6,430 bases of DNA from contig CALGGP010000256.1 of NCBI GenBank assembly GCA_937915885.1, positions 1 to 6,430 on the forward strand, read 5' to 3'. Shown piece by piece: positions 1-6,306 of the stretch; position 1 is the stretch's first letter; each line of letters starts with the position of its first letter. Both the position numbers and the translations under genes were made by a program. Origin of the DNA: an uncultured Selenomonadales bacterium (GTDB lineage: Bacteria; Bacillota; Negativicutes; Selenomonadales; Selenomonadaceae). Under the pieces are notes generated by a model, which was not told where the DNA came from, searched no databases, and saw only the letters and a list, made by a program, of their open reading frames with translations.

Positions 1-63
1 GGGGTGGGCATGCCATCCTCAGTTGGGCGCCGTCACTGATGGGTGGGAGCGTCGACGGCGCCC
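1..63 (+). repeat. 79-bp palindromic repeat, copy A (left end cut by window edge)
   Basis: This is the right-hand 63 bases of a dispersed GC-rich repeat; comparison with the full copies at 4585-4663 and 6324-6402 shows that about 16 bases are missing off the left edge. It contains a perfect 10-bp inverted pair, GGGCGCCGTC at 25-34 and GACGGCGCCC at 54-63, around a 19-base loop with GGGTGGG, and a small GGCATGCC palindrome at 7-14. By eye it matches the reverse complement of 4585-4647 at 59 of 63 positions but 6340-6402 at only 47 of 63, so copies A and B are the closest pair. No ORF is present. The element type is not recognised; it resembles MITE or REP-like intergenic palindromes. Confidence 0.85.
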
Positions 64-105
64 TTCAACCCGTCGCCTCAGCAAGCGGGCTCAAAAAATT
101 TTTTC

Positions 106-132
106 GTCGCTCTTATGAGCGGCTTTTTTTTT
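106..132 (+). terminator. Intrinsic terminator of an upstream plus-strand gene outside the window
   Basis: A 7-bp stem GTCGCTC (106-112) / GAGCGGC (117-123), including one T-G wobble, with a four-base loop TTAT, is followed directly by nine T residues (124-132). This is the canonical rho-independent layout on the plus strand. It lies before the large gene's start, so it most likely ends a transcript entering from the left and insulates the large gene from it. The A6T6 tract at 93-104 sits just upstream; any function on the minus strand is much less convincing because the T-tract is not adjacent to the stem. Confidence 0.75.
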
Positions 133-139
133 GTCGATG

Positions 140-150
140 TATGATAAAAT
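140..150 (+). promoter_or_regulatory. Candidate -10 region for the large RTX-like gene
   Basis: TATGAT at 140-145, overlapping TAAAAT at 145-150, gives two -10-like hexamers each one base off consensus. They lie between the upstream terminator and the start codon at 190. The expected -35 position falls in the terminator stem or T-tract and has no good TTGACA match, so the assignment is tentative. If correct, the leader would be about 35-40 nt. Confidence 0.35.
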
Positions 151-173
151 GATTTGCGTTTACTCGAAACTTT

Positions 174-180
174 GAAGGGG
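174..180 (+). promoter_or_regulatory. Ribosome binding site selecting the ATG at 190
   Basis: GAAGGGG at 174-180 is a purine-rich Shine-Dalgarno-like element nine bases before the ATG at 190. It favours that ATG over the in-frame TTG at 154, which lacks a similar element at the right distance and whose extra 12 codons would include the ribosome site itself. Confidence 0.7.
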
Positions 181-189
181 TTGGTTAAT

Positions 190-3100
190 ATGGCTGAACT
201 CAATAAAGTCGGCAGATACGTCACCATCGACGGCAGTGCGACCGATGACACCATCAAAGCAAATGTATTTGACGCTTCGATCAACGCGGGCGGCGGTAAC
301 GATCTGATCTCCCTCGAGAGCGACATGGAATATTTTAATGTGACGATCAACGGAGGCAGGGGCAATGACACCGTCGATTGCGCCAAATTCACGGCAGTAA
401 ATGTCGTCTACGAATACGCCGACGGCGACGGCAACGATACCGTCACCGCCAACGAGGATTATTACAGCGCGCAGAGCATTGTTCGAATCACAAGCGGCAA
501 GAGCAGCGCTTATGTCGACGATTGGGATTTCGTCATTAAGGTCGGGAAGGGCTCGCTCACTTTTAAAGATACCTCGCCCGGTCAGATCATCCTCGAGGAA
601 AATAAAAAATTTTATCTCTATGCGGATTACGGCGAAGAAACTCTCGCCAAGCTGCCAATCAACAGTCTCACTTCCGACTCGCTGATTTTCAACGGCAACT
701 CTAACACCGTCATCAGCGGCGCCGGAGGCAAGCAAATTTTCAATTACGGCTCGAAGGTGACACTCAACAGCGGCACGGACGGAGGCGCCATCGACAATAT
801 TTTGGGCTCCGACGTGGTGATCAATGCCAACAACGTCGATCATGTTCATAACTTCGGCAATAATGTTACAGTCAACGGAGGCAGCACCAATGCCGGTTAT
901 CTCACCAATCACGGCTCGAATGTTTTGATCAAAGGCAGTTTCAGTAACGGCTCGGACATCGGCATAACGAATTACGGCTCGAACGTCACCATTCAATCCG
1001 ACGAAAACCAAAATCATATCAACAGCTACGGCGAAAATGTAGTGATCGCGGGAGGCGGCGGCGACGACGAGATTAATCTGCAATTTTGGGGCGAGTCGAC
1101 AGATGCAATGAATTTGCAGGGCAATAAGGTTTTGATCAAGTACTCGACGGGCGACGGCAATGATACCATCTACGGTTTCAATTCGAGCGATACGCTTGCG
1201 ATTGACGGCAAATTTTCAACGATTGCGAACGACGACAATGTGATTGTTTCGATCGGCAGCGATTCAATTGTTTTGTACAACGCGGGCGCCGACGATCTCA
1301 ACATCATTCAATATAACGAGGCAGATACCCTCAAGGCGGGCATCGAATACAACGTAAAGAAGCCGAAGGTGCTCACCGTCACCGACCCGTTTAAGGGATT
1401 CGTCAACGCCGGAAATATCTCCGAAAAGATCACGATTATTGACGCCACCGGCTCGACCAAGCCCCTCGTGATCAAGGCGGGCGACAATAACGCGACGGCG
1501 ATCAGCGTGGGCGGCGGTGAGGCGACGCTCAGCGGCGGTGCGAAGGACGATAAACTTTACGGCGGCAAGGGCGTCAATGTGTTCGCTTACACCGTCGGCG
1601 AAGGCAAGGACGGCATCTTCAACTATCAAGCGCAGGACATTGTTTCGATCGACGGCGCGATCTTCGACGAGATCACGCTCAGCGACAAGGCAAATACGCT
1701 CACGATCAATTTCAACAACGATCAGCGCTCGAAACTCACCGTCAGCAAACTGCAAGCGAACGATCCCGTCACGTTTGATATCGGCGGCGAGGAAATTGTT
1801 TACGGCGTGATCCCGACGAACGCGACCATCGACAAAAATAAATCGACGCTCATCATCGACGACAAAGTCAGTCTCGATGCGGACGCCACCATTCAAGCCT
1901 CCGACATTGCCTCGACGCTCAAGGAGATCAACGCAAAGGAATATTCGGGCACGATCAACATCGTCGGCAACGCCAACCCGAATGTTTTGCGCGGCGGCAA
2001 AGGCGGCTCGACACTTTACGGCGGTCACACGTCGAAGGCGTATAACGATAAATTTTACAGCGGCTCGGGCGCCGACGTGTTTGTTTACGCGGCGGGCGAC
2101 GGCGGCGATGTCATTTACAATCTCGACGGCGGCGAGGGCGATTATGTGTTGTTGAAGGGCGTCGATTCGATTGATGCGTCGAAAGATGTCAACGTGAGCG
2201 CCACGAAGATCGCCGTCACGATCAACAAAACGAAACTCACGCTCGAAAATTACGGCGGCGAAGTCAAATTCGTCAACGAGGACGGCGACGTTTTATATAA
2301 GACGGGCGTCAACCTTCCGAGCGGCGTCAAGTTGAATAACAAGTCGGGCATGCTCACCGTCGAGGAGGGCGCGGAGCTCGACGACGATGCAACGATCGAT
2401 GCGGGCGAAATTTCGACGCTCGTAAAGGAGATCAAGGTCGTCGATTACGATCGCCCCGTTGCACTCGTCGGCAATAAGAATGCGAATGTGATCCGCGCGG
2501 GCGACGGAGGCTCGACGCTCTACGGAGGCGTCGGCGATGCCAAAAAACCGTCGGCTGATAAATTGCACGGCTCGACGGTCGCGGCGGCTGATGTGTTCGT
2601 CTATGCCAAGGGCGACGGCGCCGATATCATTTACAATTTCGACGGCGCGCAGGGAGATTATGTCGTCGTCAAGGGGCTCGAAAGCACCGACAAATTTGAT
2701 TCGACCACCGTCGTTTGGAGCGGCAATAAACTGATTGCGACGATCAATAAACAAAAACTTACACTCGAGGAGCCGAAAAATGTTGTGCGCTTCGTCGACG
2801 AGACCGGCACCGAACTTTACAGGACGGGCGTCGAGTTCGAGAGCGGCGTCGGATATAACAGCGGCAAAACGATCGTGACGGTCGACAGCGGCGCGTCGGA
2901 TATCGACGATATTGATCTCCGCGACGGATATGCGGCAAGCGTCAAGGAGGTCAACGCGAAGGATTACAGCGGCGCAATTCACATCGTCGGCAACGATCAG
3001 GCGAATGTGTTGCGCGCGGGCTCGGGCGGCGCCACGCTCGATGGCAGTTACAATAAGACGACCGGTAAAGCCACCGCCGATAAGCTGCACGGCTCGAGCT

Positions 3101-4557
3101 CGACGACGAAGGCGGGCGCCGACATATTTATTTGGGACGCGTCGGTCGGCGGCGCCGATCAGATTTTCAACTACAGGGCGTCGGAGGGCGATTTGATCAG
3201 CATCACGGGCGCGGCGGACACTCTCACCATCGACAACGCGAATTTTAAAATCAGCGGCGCGAAGGTGACGATGTCGCTCGGGAAAAACAGTCTCACCTTC
3301 AGCGATCTCGTCGACAGCCAGATGATTAATCTCGAGTACGGCGACGGCAAGACGTTCAGCTACGCGTCGTTGCCGAGCGGTGTCGGCTACAACGGCAATT
3401 ATAAGACGATGACGATCGGCGGCGCGTTCAGCGGCACGTTCGACGTGACGGAGAATGATTACAGGAGCACCGCCGTCACGATCGATGCCTCCGACGCGCC
3501 GAATGAGATAACGTTGATCGGCAACAGAAAGACGAAGGCGATGATCGGCGGTAAAGGTTCGACGACGATGATTGGCGGCACGATCAATGATAATTTTACG
3601 GCGGGCTCGGGCGCCGATGTGATTGTGTATTCGGACGGCGGCGGCAAGGACGTGATCAATAATTTCGATTCCTCGACGGACGTGTTGAAGATTGTCGGCA
3701 ATACGAGTTCGATCGCAGCGACGGATTTTGTCGAGAAGGGCAGCGATATCACTCTGACGGTCGGTAAGGGCTCGATCACATTCAAAGATGCTCCGCGCGG
3801 AGTGTTGAAAGTCGAATACGACGGCGGCTCGATCGATTATAAGACGCTGCCGCTCAACACGACATATGTTGCGAAGACGAGCGCGTTGACGTTGACGAAG
3901 TTCTTCAGCGATGACGGGCTTGACGCAAACGATCTCGACGTGCCGGTGAAGGAGATCAATGCGTCGGCGGTGGCGTCGACGGCGGTCGATCTGCAGGCGT
4001 CGTCGGAGAATACGCGCATGACGTTGGGTAAAGGCGGCGGGACATTGCGCGGGGGCTCGGGCGCTGACACGATGATCGGCAACGCCGGCGTCGATGTGTT
4101 TGTGGTCGGCGAAGGCGCTGATGTGATCGATAAGTTTTCGTTTAAGGACGACAAGGTAGTGATCGTCGGTGCGCTGACGGATTCGACGTTGGTCGGCTCG
4201 AAAGATGTGCAGTTGACGACGACGAACGGCAAGGTTCATATAAAAAGTGTGCTCGGGCAGGAGATTACGGTCGTCAACGGAGGCGTCGAGCAAAAGTATA
4301 AATTTACGAAGGACGCAAAGACATTGGAGGCGGCGTTGGTGAGCAGCGGCGGCGCGTCGGAGTTTGCGTCGGACGTTGAGGATTATTGGTTCACGTCGGA
4401 CGGCGGTGCGAATGATGAGCTCGGAGAATTGATCGGGCTCGGCTCGACGGCGGAGGACGCGGCGCTCGGCTCGTTGGATATGAGCTTCGATCCGAAAAAT
4501 CTGTTGAACGTGTCGGCGTGCGCGGCGACTGAACGGAGTCGTCATCTAAAAAAATAA
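190..4557 (+). CDS. Large RTX-like modular repeat protein (1455 aa), probable type I secreted or surface protein
   Basis: Seen: the protein is rich in Asp, Asn, Gly, Ser and Thr, has only two Cys, and has no N-terminal signal peptide or membrane segment. Residues 1-90 carry nonapeptide-like calcium motifs (GGGND at 34-38, GGRGND near 55-60, DGDGND near 79-84); more follow near 288-297 and 319-327. Residues 185-295 hold six 17-21-residue units of the form N-Y/F/H-G-S/N-x-V-x-I. From residue 412 six modules begin at about 412, 577, 745, 918, 1093 and 1253. Each has a VKEINA-like strand, a GG.GGSTLYGG-like segment, GADVFVY, a GDGxDxIxNFD segment and a strand-rich tail. Residues 1384-1455 form a distinct tail with DYWF at 1398-1401 and a basic end. 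Known: RTX proteins bind calcium and leave by type I secretion through a C-terminal signal. Inferred: an extracellular adhesive, matrix or S-layer-like role; no enzymatic domain recognised. The start follows the ribosome site at 174-180; a TTG at 154 is the alternative. The neighbours offer no functional clue, and palindromic repeats flank the gene in inverted orientation. Confidence 0.92.
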   Translation: MAELNKVGRYVTIDGSATDDTIKANVFDASINAGGGNDLISLESDMEYFNVTINGGRGNDTVDCAKFTAVNVVYEYADGDGNDTVTANEDYYSAQSIVRITSGKSSAYVDDWDFVIKVGKGSLTFKDTSPGQIILEENKKFYLYADYGEETLAKLPINSLTSDSLIFNGNSNTVISGAGGKQIFNYGSKVTLNSGTDGGAIDNILGSDVVINANNVDHVHNFGNNVTVNGGSTNAGYLTNHGSNVLIKGSFSNGSDIGITNYGSNVTIQSDENQNHINSYGENVVIAGGGGDDEINLQFWGESTDAMNLQGNKVLIKYSTGDGNDTIYGFNSSDTLAIDGKFSTIANDDNVIVSIGSDSIVLYNAGADDLNIIQYNEADTLKAGIEYNVKKPKVLTVTDPFKGFVNAGNISEKITIIDATGSTKPLVIKAGDNNATAISVGGGEATLSGGAKDDKLYGGKGVNVFAYTVGEGKDGIFNYQAQDIVSIDGAIFDEITLSDKANTLTINFNNDQRSKLTVSKLQANDPVTFDIGGEEIVYGVIPTNATIDKNKSTLIIDDKVSLDADATIQASDIASTLKEINAKEYSGTINIVGNANPNVLRGGKGGSTLYGGHTSKAYNDKFYSGSGADVFVYAAGDGGDVIYNLDGGEGDYVLLKGVDSIDASKDVNVSATKIAVTINKTKLTLENYGGEVKFVNEDGDVLYKTGVNLPSGVKLNNKSGMLTVEEGAELDDDATIDAGEISTLVKEIKVVDYDRPVALVGNKNANVIRAGDGGSTLYGGVGDAKKPSADKLHGSTVAAADVFVYAKGDGADIIYNFDGAQGDYVVVKGLESTDKFDSTTVVWSGNKLIATINKQKLTLEEPKNVVRFVDETGTELYRTGVEFESGVGYNSGKTIVTVDSGASDIDDIDLRDGYAASVKEVNAKDYSGAIHIVGNDQANVLRAGSGGATLDGSYNKTTGKATADKLHGSSSTTKAGADIFIWDASVGGADQIFNYRASEGDLISITGAADTLTIDNANFKISGAKVTMSLGKNSLTFSDLVDSQMINLEYGDGKTFSYASLPSGVGYNGNYKTMTIGGAFSGTFDVTENDYRSTAVTIDASDAPNEITLIGNRKTKAMIGGKGSTTMIGGTINDNFTAGSGADVIVYSDGGGKDVINNFDSSTDVLKIVGNTSSIAATDFVEKGSDITLTVGKGSITFKDAPRGVLKVEYDGGSIDYKTLPLNTTYVAKTSALTLTKFFSDDGLDANDLDVPVKEINASAVASTAVDLQASSENTRMTLGKGGGTLRGGSGADTMIGNAGVDVFVVGEGADVIDKFSFKDDKVVIVGALTDSTLVGSKDVQLTTTNGKVHIKSVLGQEITVVNGGVEQKYKFTKDAKTLEAALVSSGGASEFASDVEDYWFTSDGGANDELGELIGLGSTAEDAALGSLDMSFDPKNLLNVSACAATERSRHLKK
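742..1074 (+). repeat. Six-unit solenoid-like coding repeat (17-21 residues per unit)
   Basis: Units begin at residues of about 185, 204, 221, 240, 261 and 279, each with an N-Y/F/H-G-S/N/E-x-V-x-I/L core (NYGSKV, LGSDVV, NFGNNV, NHGSNV, NYGSNV, SYGENV). The spacing is 19, 17, 19, 21 and 18 residues, which suits one coil of a parallel beta-helix. This repeat differs from the nonapeptide calcium motifs beside it. The fold is inferred from periodicity only. Confidence 0.7.
1423..4338 (+). repeat. Six tandem coding modules of about 160-175 residues inside the RTX-like protein
   Basis: Matching landmarks start at about 1423, 1918, 2422, 2941, 3466 and 3946, giving steps of 495, 504, 519, 525 and 480 bases, all multiples of three. 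Modules 2, 3 and 4 are most alike (NVLRGGKGGSTLYGG, NVIRAGDGGSTLYGG, NVLRAGSGGATLDGS); modules 1, 5 and 6 have diverged. Modules 2-4 carry short variable insertions between the glycine-rich segment and the GADVFVY-type strand. The pattern implies old tandem duplication followed by divergence, not recent expansion, because the DNA identity between modules is limited. Confidence 0.85.
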
Positions 4558-4584
4558 GTGATCCTACTCATCCGAAAAATTAAA

Positions 4585-4663
4585 GGGCGCCGTCGACGCT
4601 CCCACCCACTATTGACGGCGCCCAACCGAGGATGGCATGCCCACCCCGCGTCGACGACGCCCC
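4585..4663 (-). repeat. 79-bp palindromic repeat, copy B (inverted relative to A, C and D)
   Basis: This is a complete copy in reverse orientation, 27 bases after the large gene's stop codon. The terminal arms GGGCGCCGTCGACGC (4585-4599) and its near complement at 4648-4662 pair at 14 of 15 positions, the fifteenth being a G-U wobble on the minus strand. The inner pair GGGCGCCGTC (4585-4594) / GACGGCGCCC (4614-4623) uses the same left arm, so the long and short hairpins exclude each other. It is the closest relative of copy A (59 of 63). No T-tract follows, so it is not a standard intrinsic terminator, although it may stabilise or end the convergent transcripts. Confidence 0.88.
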
Positions 4664-4667
4664 ATCT

Positions 4668-4761
4668 ATCGGCAGGCGTCGGCGTCCGATTCAGCACCCG
4701 TCAGTCTTTTAAAGCGGGCGCCGTTTTTTTTAGGGCTGTCGGCGCAATATCCGATAGGCGC
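4668..4761 (+). repeat. Second intergenic repeat family, copy E1 (94 bp)
   Basis: This stretch recurs at 4822-4916 with about four-fifths identity by eye and one single-base length difference. Shared blocks include ATCGGCAGGCGTCG at the left, CTTTTA and AGCGGGCGCC in the middle, and CGCAATATCCGATAGGCGC at the right. CTATCGG at 4666-4672 and CCGATAG at 4751-4757 form short terminal inverted repeats. Inside, GCGCCG (4727-4732) can pair with CGGCGC (4739-4744) across a T-rich loop. Nothing in it looks coding. Confidence 0.8.
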
Positions 4762-4768
4762 TCCGACC

Positions 4769-4796
4769 ATCGGCAGGCGCCGGCGTCGCGTGGGGG
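4769..4796 (+). repeat. Partial, degenerate repeat fragment between E1 and E2
   Basis: It opens with ATCGGCAGGCG, the left end of the E family, and then continues as AGGCGCCGGCGTCGCG followed by a G-run. That second part resembles the left end of palindromic copy C at 4911. It therefore looks like a truncated or recombined junction of the two families. The bases from 4797 to 4821 show no clear match to either. Confidence 0.5.
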
Positions 4797-4821
4797 CGTC
4801 CATCAATCCGCTGCTCCGCGC

Positions 4822-4916
4822 ATCGGCAGGCGTCGACGTCGAGCTCGACACCCGCCCAATCTTTTAGAGCGGGCGCCAATTTGTTTGGGGCTGTCGACGC
4901 AATATCCGATAGGCGC
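4822..4916 (+). repeat. Second intergenic repeat family, copy E2 (95 bp)
   Basis: This is a direct repeat of 4668-4761, offset by 154 bases. The right end CCGATAGGCGCC runs without a gap into palindromic copy C, sharing about six bases with it. The internal pairing seen in E1 is weaker here (GCGCC against GACGC), so that hairpin is not well conserved. Confidence 0.8.
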
Positions 4917-4990
4917 CGTCGTCGCGAGGGTGGGAACCTCTGTCCTCATTTGGGCGCCGCCTTGGTGGGTGGGAGCGTTGGCGGCGCCCC
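4911..4990 (+). repeat. 79-bp palindromic repeat, copy C (about 80 bp)
   Basis: The orientation is the same as copies A and D. The inner arms GGGCGCCGCC (4952-4961) and GGCGGCGCCC (4980-4989) are perfectly complementary, while the outer left arm has drifted (about 11 of 15 pairs). Relative to copy A the inner arm changed from GTC/GAC to GCC/GGC on both sides, a compensatory change that keeps the pairing. It ends 27 bases from the stop codon of the convergent kinase gene and may shape the 3' end of that transcript. Confidence 0.83.
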
Positions 4991-5016
4991 AACCGTCGCC
5001 CACAAAAAACCGTCCG

Positions 5017-5856
5017 TCAGGAAAGCTCCGTCAGAAATTCTTCAAACGGCAGCCCGTGATTCCACGGCAGCTCCAGCCGCTCCGCATACTCGATGCAACG
5101 CGACACAAACTCCGCCGCCTTCCGAACCGCGTCGACCAGATCACTGCCGTTGAGCAAACAGCCCGCGAGCACCGCAAAAAACGCGTCGCCCGTCCCCGAC
5201 CGATCCGAGCCCAGGCGCGGCACCGTCACGAGATTTATTTTGCCCTTGTCGTACACGAAATTTGCAATCGATGTCCCGTCGTCGAAGTCGAGATTTACGC
5301 CCGTGATCACCACACGCCGCCCTCGAGTCCGCGCGGCTATATTCGCCGCCAACGTTGCCAATTTCGAGTCGGAGATCACGCCGTCGGAGGGATAAGGCAC
5401 GCCGAGCAGTTCACACGCCTCCGTTAAATTCGGCGTGACGAGATCGGCGTTCGACAGCAGGCTCCGCATCTCGACGCACATCTTTTTCGTGTACGACGCA
5501 TAAATTTTTCCGTGGTCGCCCATCACCGGATCGATCATAATTTGCGCGTCCGAGCGTTCGAGCGATCGATCGATAAAATTTTTGACGATCTCGATCTGAT
5601 CGGCGGAGCCCAAAAATCCCGTCGCGATCGCGTCAAACATCAGCCCGTTTTTCTGCCAACTGTCGATGTAAGCGTTCATACGATCGGTGAAGTCGTCGAG
5701 AAAATAATCGTCGAAGCCGGTGTGCACCGATAAAATTGCCGTCGGCAGAGGACATACTTGAATTTTGAGCGCCGAGAGGATCGGCAGCTCGATCGTGACC
5801 GAGCAACGCCCGAAGCCGGTGAAGTCGTTTATGAGTGCGATGCGAGTTTGTCTCAA
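5017..5856 (-). CDS. pdxK: Pyridoxal/pyridoxamine kinase (PdxY/PdxK-like, ribokinase superfamily)
   Basis: Role: ATP-dependent 5'-phosphorylation of pyridoxal, pyridoxamine or pyridoxine in cytoplasmic vitamin B6 salvage. Seen, in a 279-residue numbering: the INDFTGFGRC substrate-side motif at 9-18, DPVMGDHGK at 109-117, TPNLTEA at 141-147, and the ribokinase-family anion-hole motif GTGDAF at 221-226 with the expected catalytic base Asp224. The length is normal for the family and no frameshift is apparent. Start: family members begin shortly before the RIAxINDFTGFGR strand, which points to the TTG at 5856, four bases after the queF stop; AGGG at 5866-5869 lies nine bases before it. The only in-frame ATG upstream (5934) would overlap queF by 74 bases and add an unrelated extension. 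The very close coupling indicates one operon with translational coupling. ThiD-type hydroxymethylpyrimidine kinases are related, but the FTGFGR motif fits pyridoxal kinase better; exact vitamer preference cannot be read from the sequence. Confidence 0.88.
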   Translation of the reverse strand: MRQTRIALINDFTGFGRCSVTIELPILSALKIQVCPLPTAILSVHTGFDDYFLDDFTDRMNAYIDSWQKNGLMFDAIATGFLGSADQIEIVKNFIDRSLERSDAQIMIDPVMGDHGKIYASYTKKMCVEMRSLLSNADLVTPNLTEACELLGVPYPSDGVISDSKLATLAANIAARTRGRRVVITGVNLDFDDGTSIANFVYDKGKINLVTVPRLGSDRSGTGDAFFAVLAGCLLNGSDLVDAVRKAAEFVSRCIEYAERLELPWNHGLPFEEFLTELS

Positions 5857-5860
5857 CGTT

Positions 5861-6301
5861 TCAATCCCTGCCCTCCAAACGTTTTTGCGCCATCGATTGA
5901 AACTCTTCGTTGGCGTAATTGACGAAGGGCTCAATGGAAATGCCTCCGCGCACGGCGAAATGCCCGATGATCTCGAGATATCGCGGCTCGAGCAGCTTGA
6001 TCAGATCGTCGGCGATGGTGTTGACGACGTCCTCATGAAACGCGCCGTGATTGCGAAAGCTCATCAAATAAAGTTTAAGCGATTTGCTCTCGACGAGCCT
6101 TTGATCGGGGATGTAATTGATCTCGAGCCGAGCGAAGTCGGGCTGATGCGTGATCGGACATACGCAGGTGAACTCTTCGCAATTGAGCTTGACGAAGTAA
6201 TTCCGCGCGGAATTTTTATTATCGATCGCCTCTAAAAGTTCGGGCGCGTAATCGAAACTGTAATCGGTCTGATGTCCGAGGCTCCTTAAATTATTTTCCA
6301 T
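5861..6301 (-). CDS. queF: NADPH-dependent 7-cyano-7-deazaguanine reductase (QueF, unimodular type)
   Basis: Role: reduces the nitrile of preQ0 to the aminomethyl group of preQ1 with two NADPH, in the cytoplasmic pathway to the tRNA wobble base queuosine. Seen in the 146-residue product: the catalytic nucleophile Cys48 in FTCVCP, the acid Asp55 in QPDFA, the diagnostic QueF motif ESKSLKLY at 71-78, RNHGAFHE with the substrate-binding His89/Glu90 pair, and the C-terminal RGGISIEP block. The length matches the short unimodular class typified by Bacillus subtilis, not the double-domain class of Escherichia coli. The ATG at 6301 is set by the ribosome site at 6307-6313; a longer in-frame ATG at 6421 would translate through the palindromic repeat and give a low-complexity Arg/Pro extension. 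It is the first gene of a pair with the B6 kinase, four bases apart. The usual partners queC, queD and queE are not in the window. Confidence 0.95.
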   Translation of the reverse strand: MENNLRSLGHQTDYSFDYAPELLEAIDNKNSARNYFVKLNCEEFTCVCPITHQPDFARLEINYIPDQRLVESKSLKLYLMSFRNHGAFHEDVVNTIADDLIKLLEPRYLEIIGHFAVRGGISIEPFVNYANEEFQSMAQKRLEGRD

Positions 6302-6306
6302 GCTAA

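Noticed and set aside
154..189. TTG at 154 as the start of the large gene
   Set aside because: The ATG at 190 has GAAGGGG at a nine-base spacing, and the extra 12 codons would consist of the leader and the ribosome site.
2293..4545. A 750-residue open frame on the minus strand opposite the large gene, and a 307-residue one at 160-1083
   Set aside because: They mirror the codon pattern of the plus-strand repeat gene: the translation is Arg/Ala/Asp/Val-rich, without domains, and repeats with the same module period. Absence of stops follows from the codon bias of the sense strand.
190..4557. RTX cytolysin toxin assignment for the large protein
   Set aside because: There is no hydrophobic pore-forming region, no recognisable acylation-type domain and no hlyC/B/D neighbours; only the repeat type is shared.
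4585..4990. Possible CRISPR array because of repeated blocks
   Set aside because: There are only two or three long, imperfect units with unequal internal structure, and no short identical repeats separated by uniform unique spacers.
5001..5016. Intrinsic terminator for the kinase gene
   Set aside because: On the minus strand there is a run of six T residues (5004-5009) just after the stop codon, but I find no adequate stem immediately before it.
4558..5427. A 289-residue plus-strand open frame after the large gene
   Set aside because: The first half is translated intergenic repeat and the second half runs antisense to the B6 kinase. It has no convincing ribosome site and no recognisable domain. 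Several smaller frames at 4637-5003 fail for the same reason.
5857..5934. ATG at 5934 as the start of the B6 kinase
   Set aside because: It would overlap queF by 74 bases and add 26 residues not expected before the conserved first strand of the family.
5765..6235. A 156-residue plus-strand open frame
   Set aside because: It is antisense to queF and the kinase gene, both of which carry clear family motifs.
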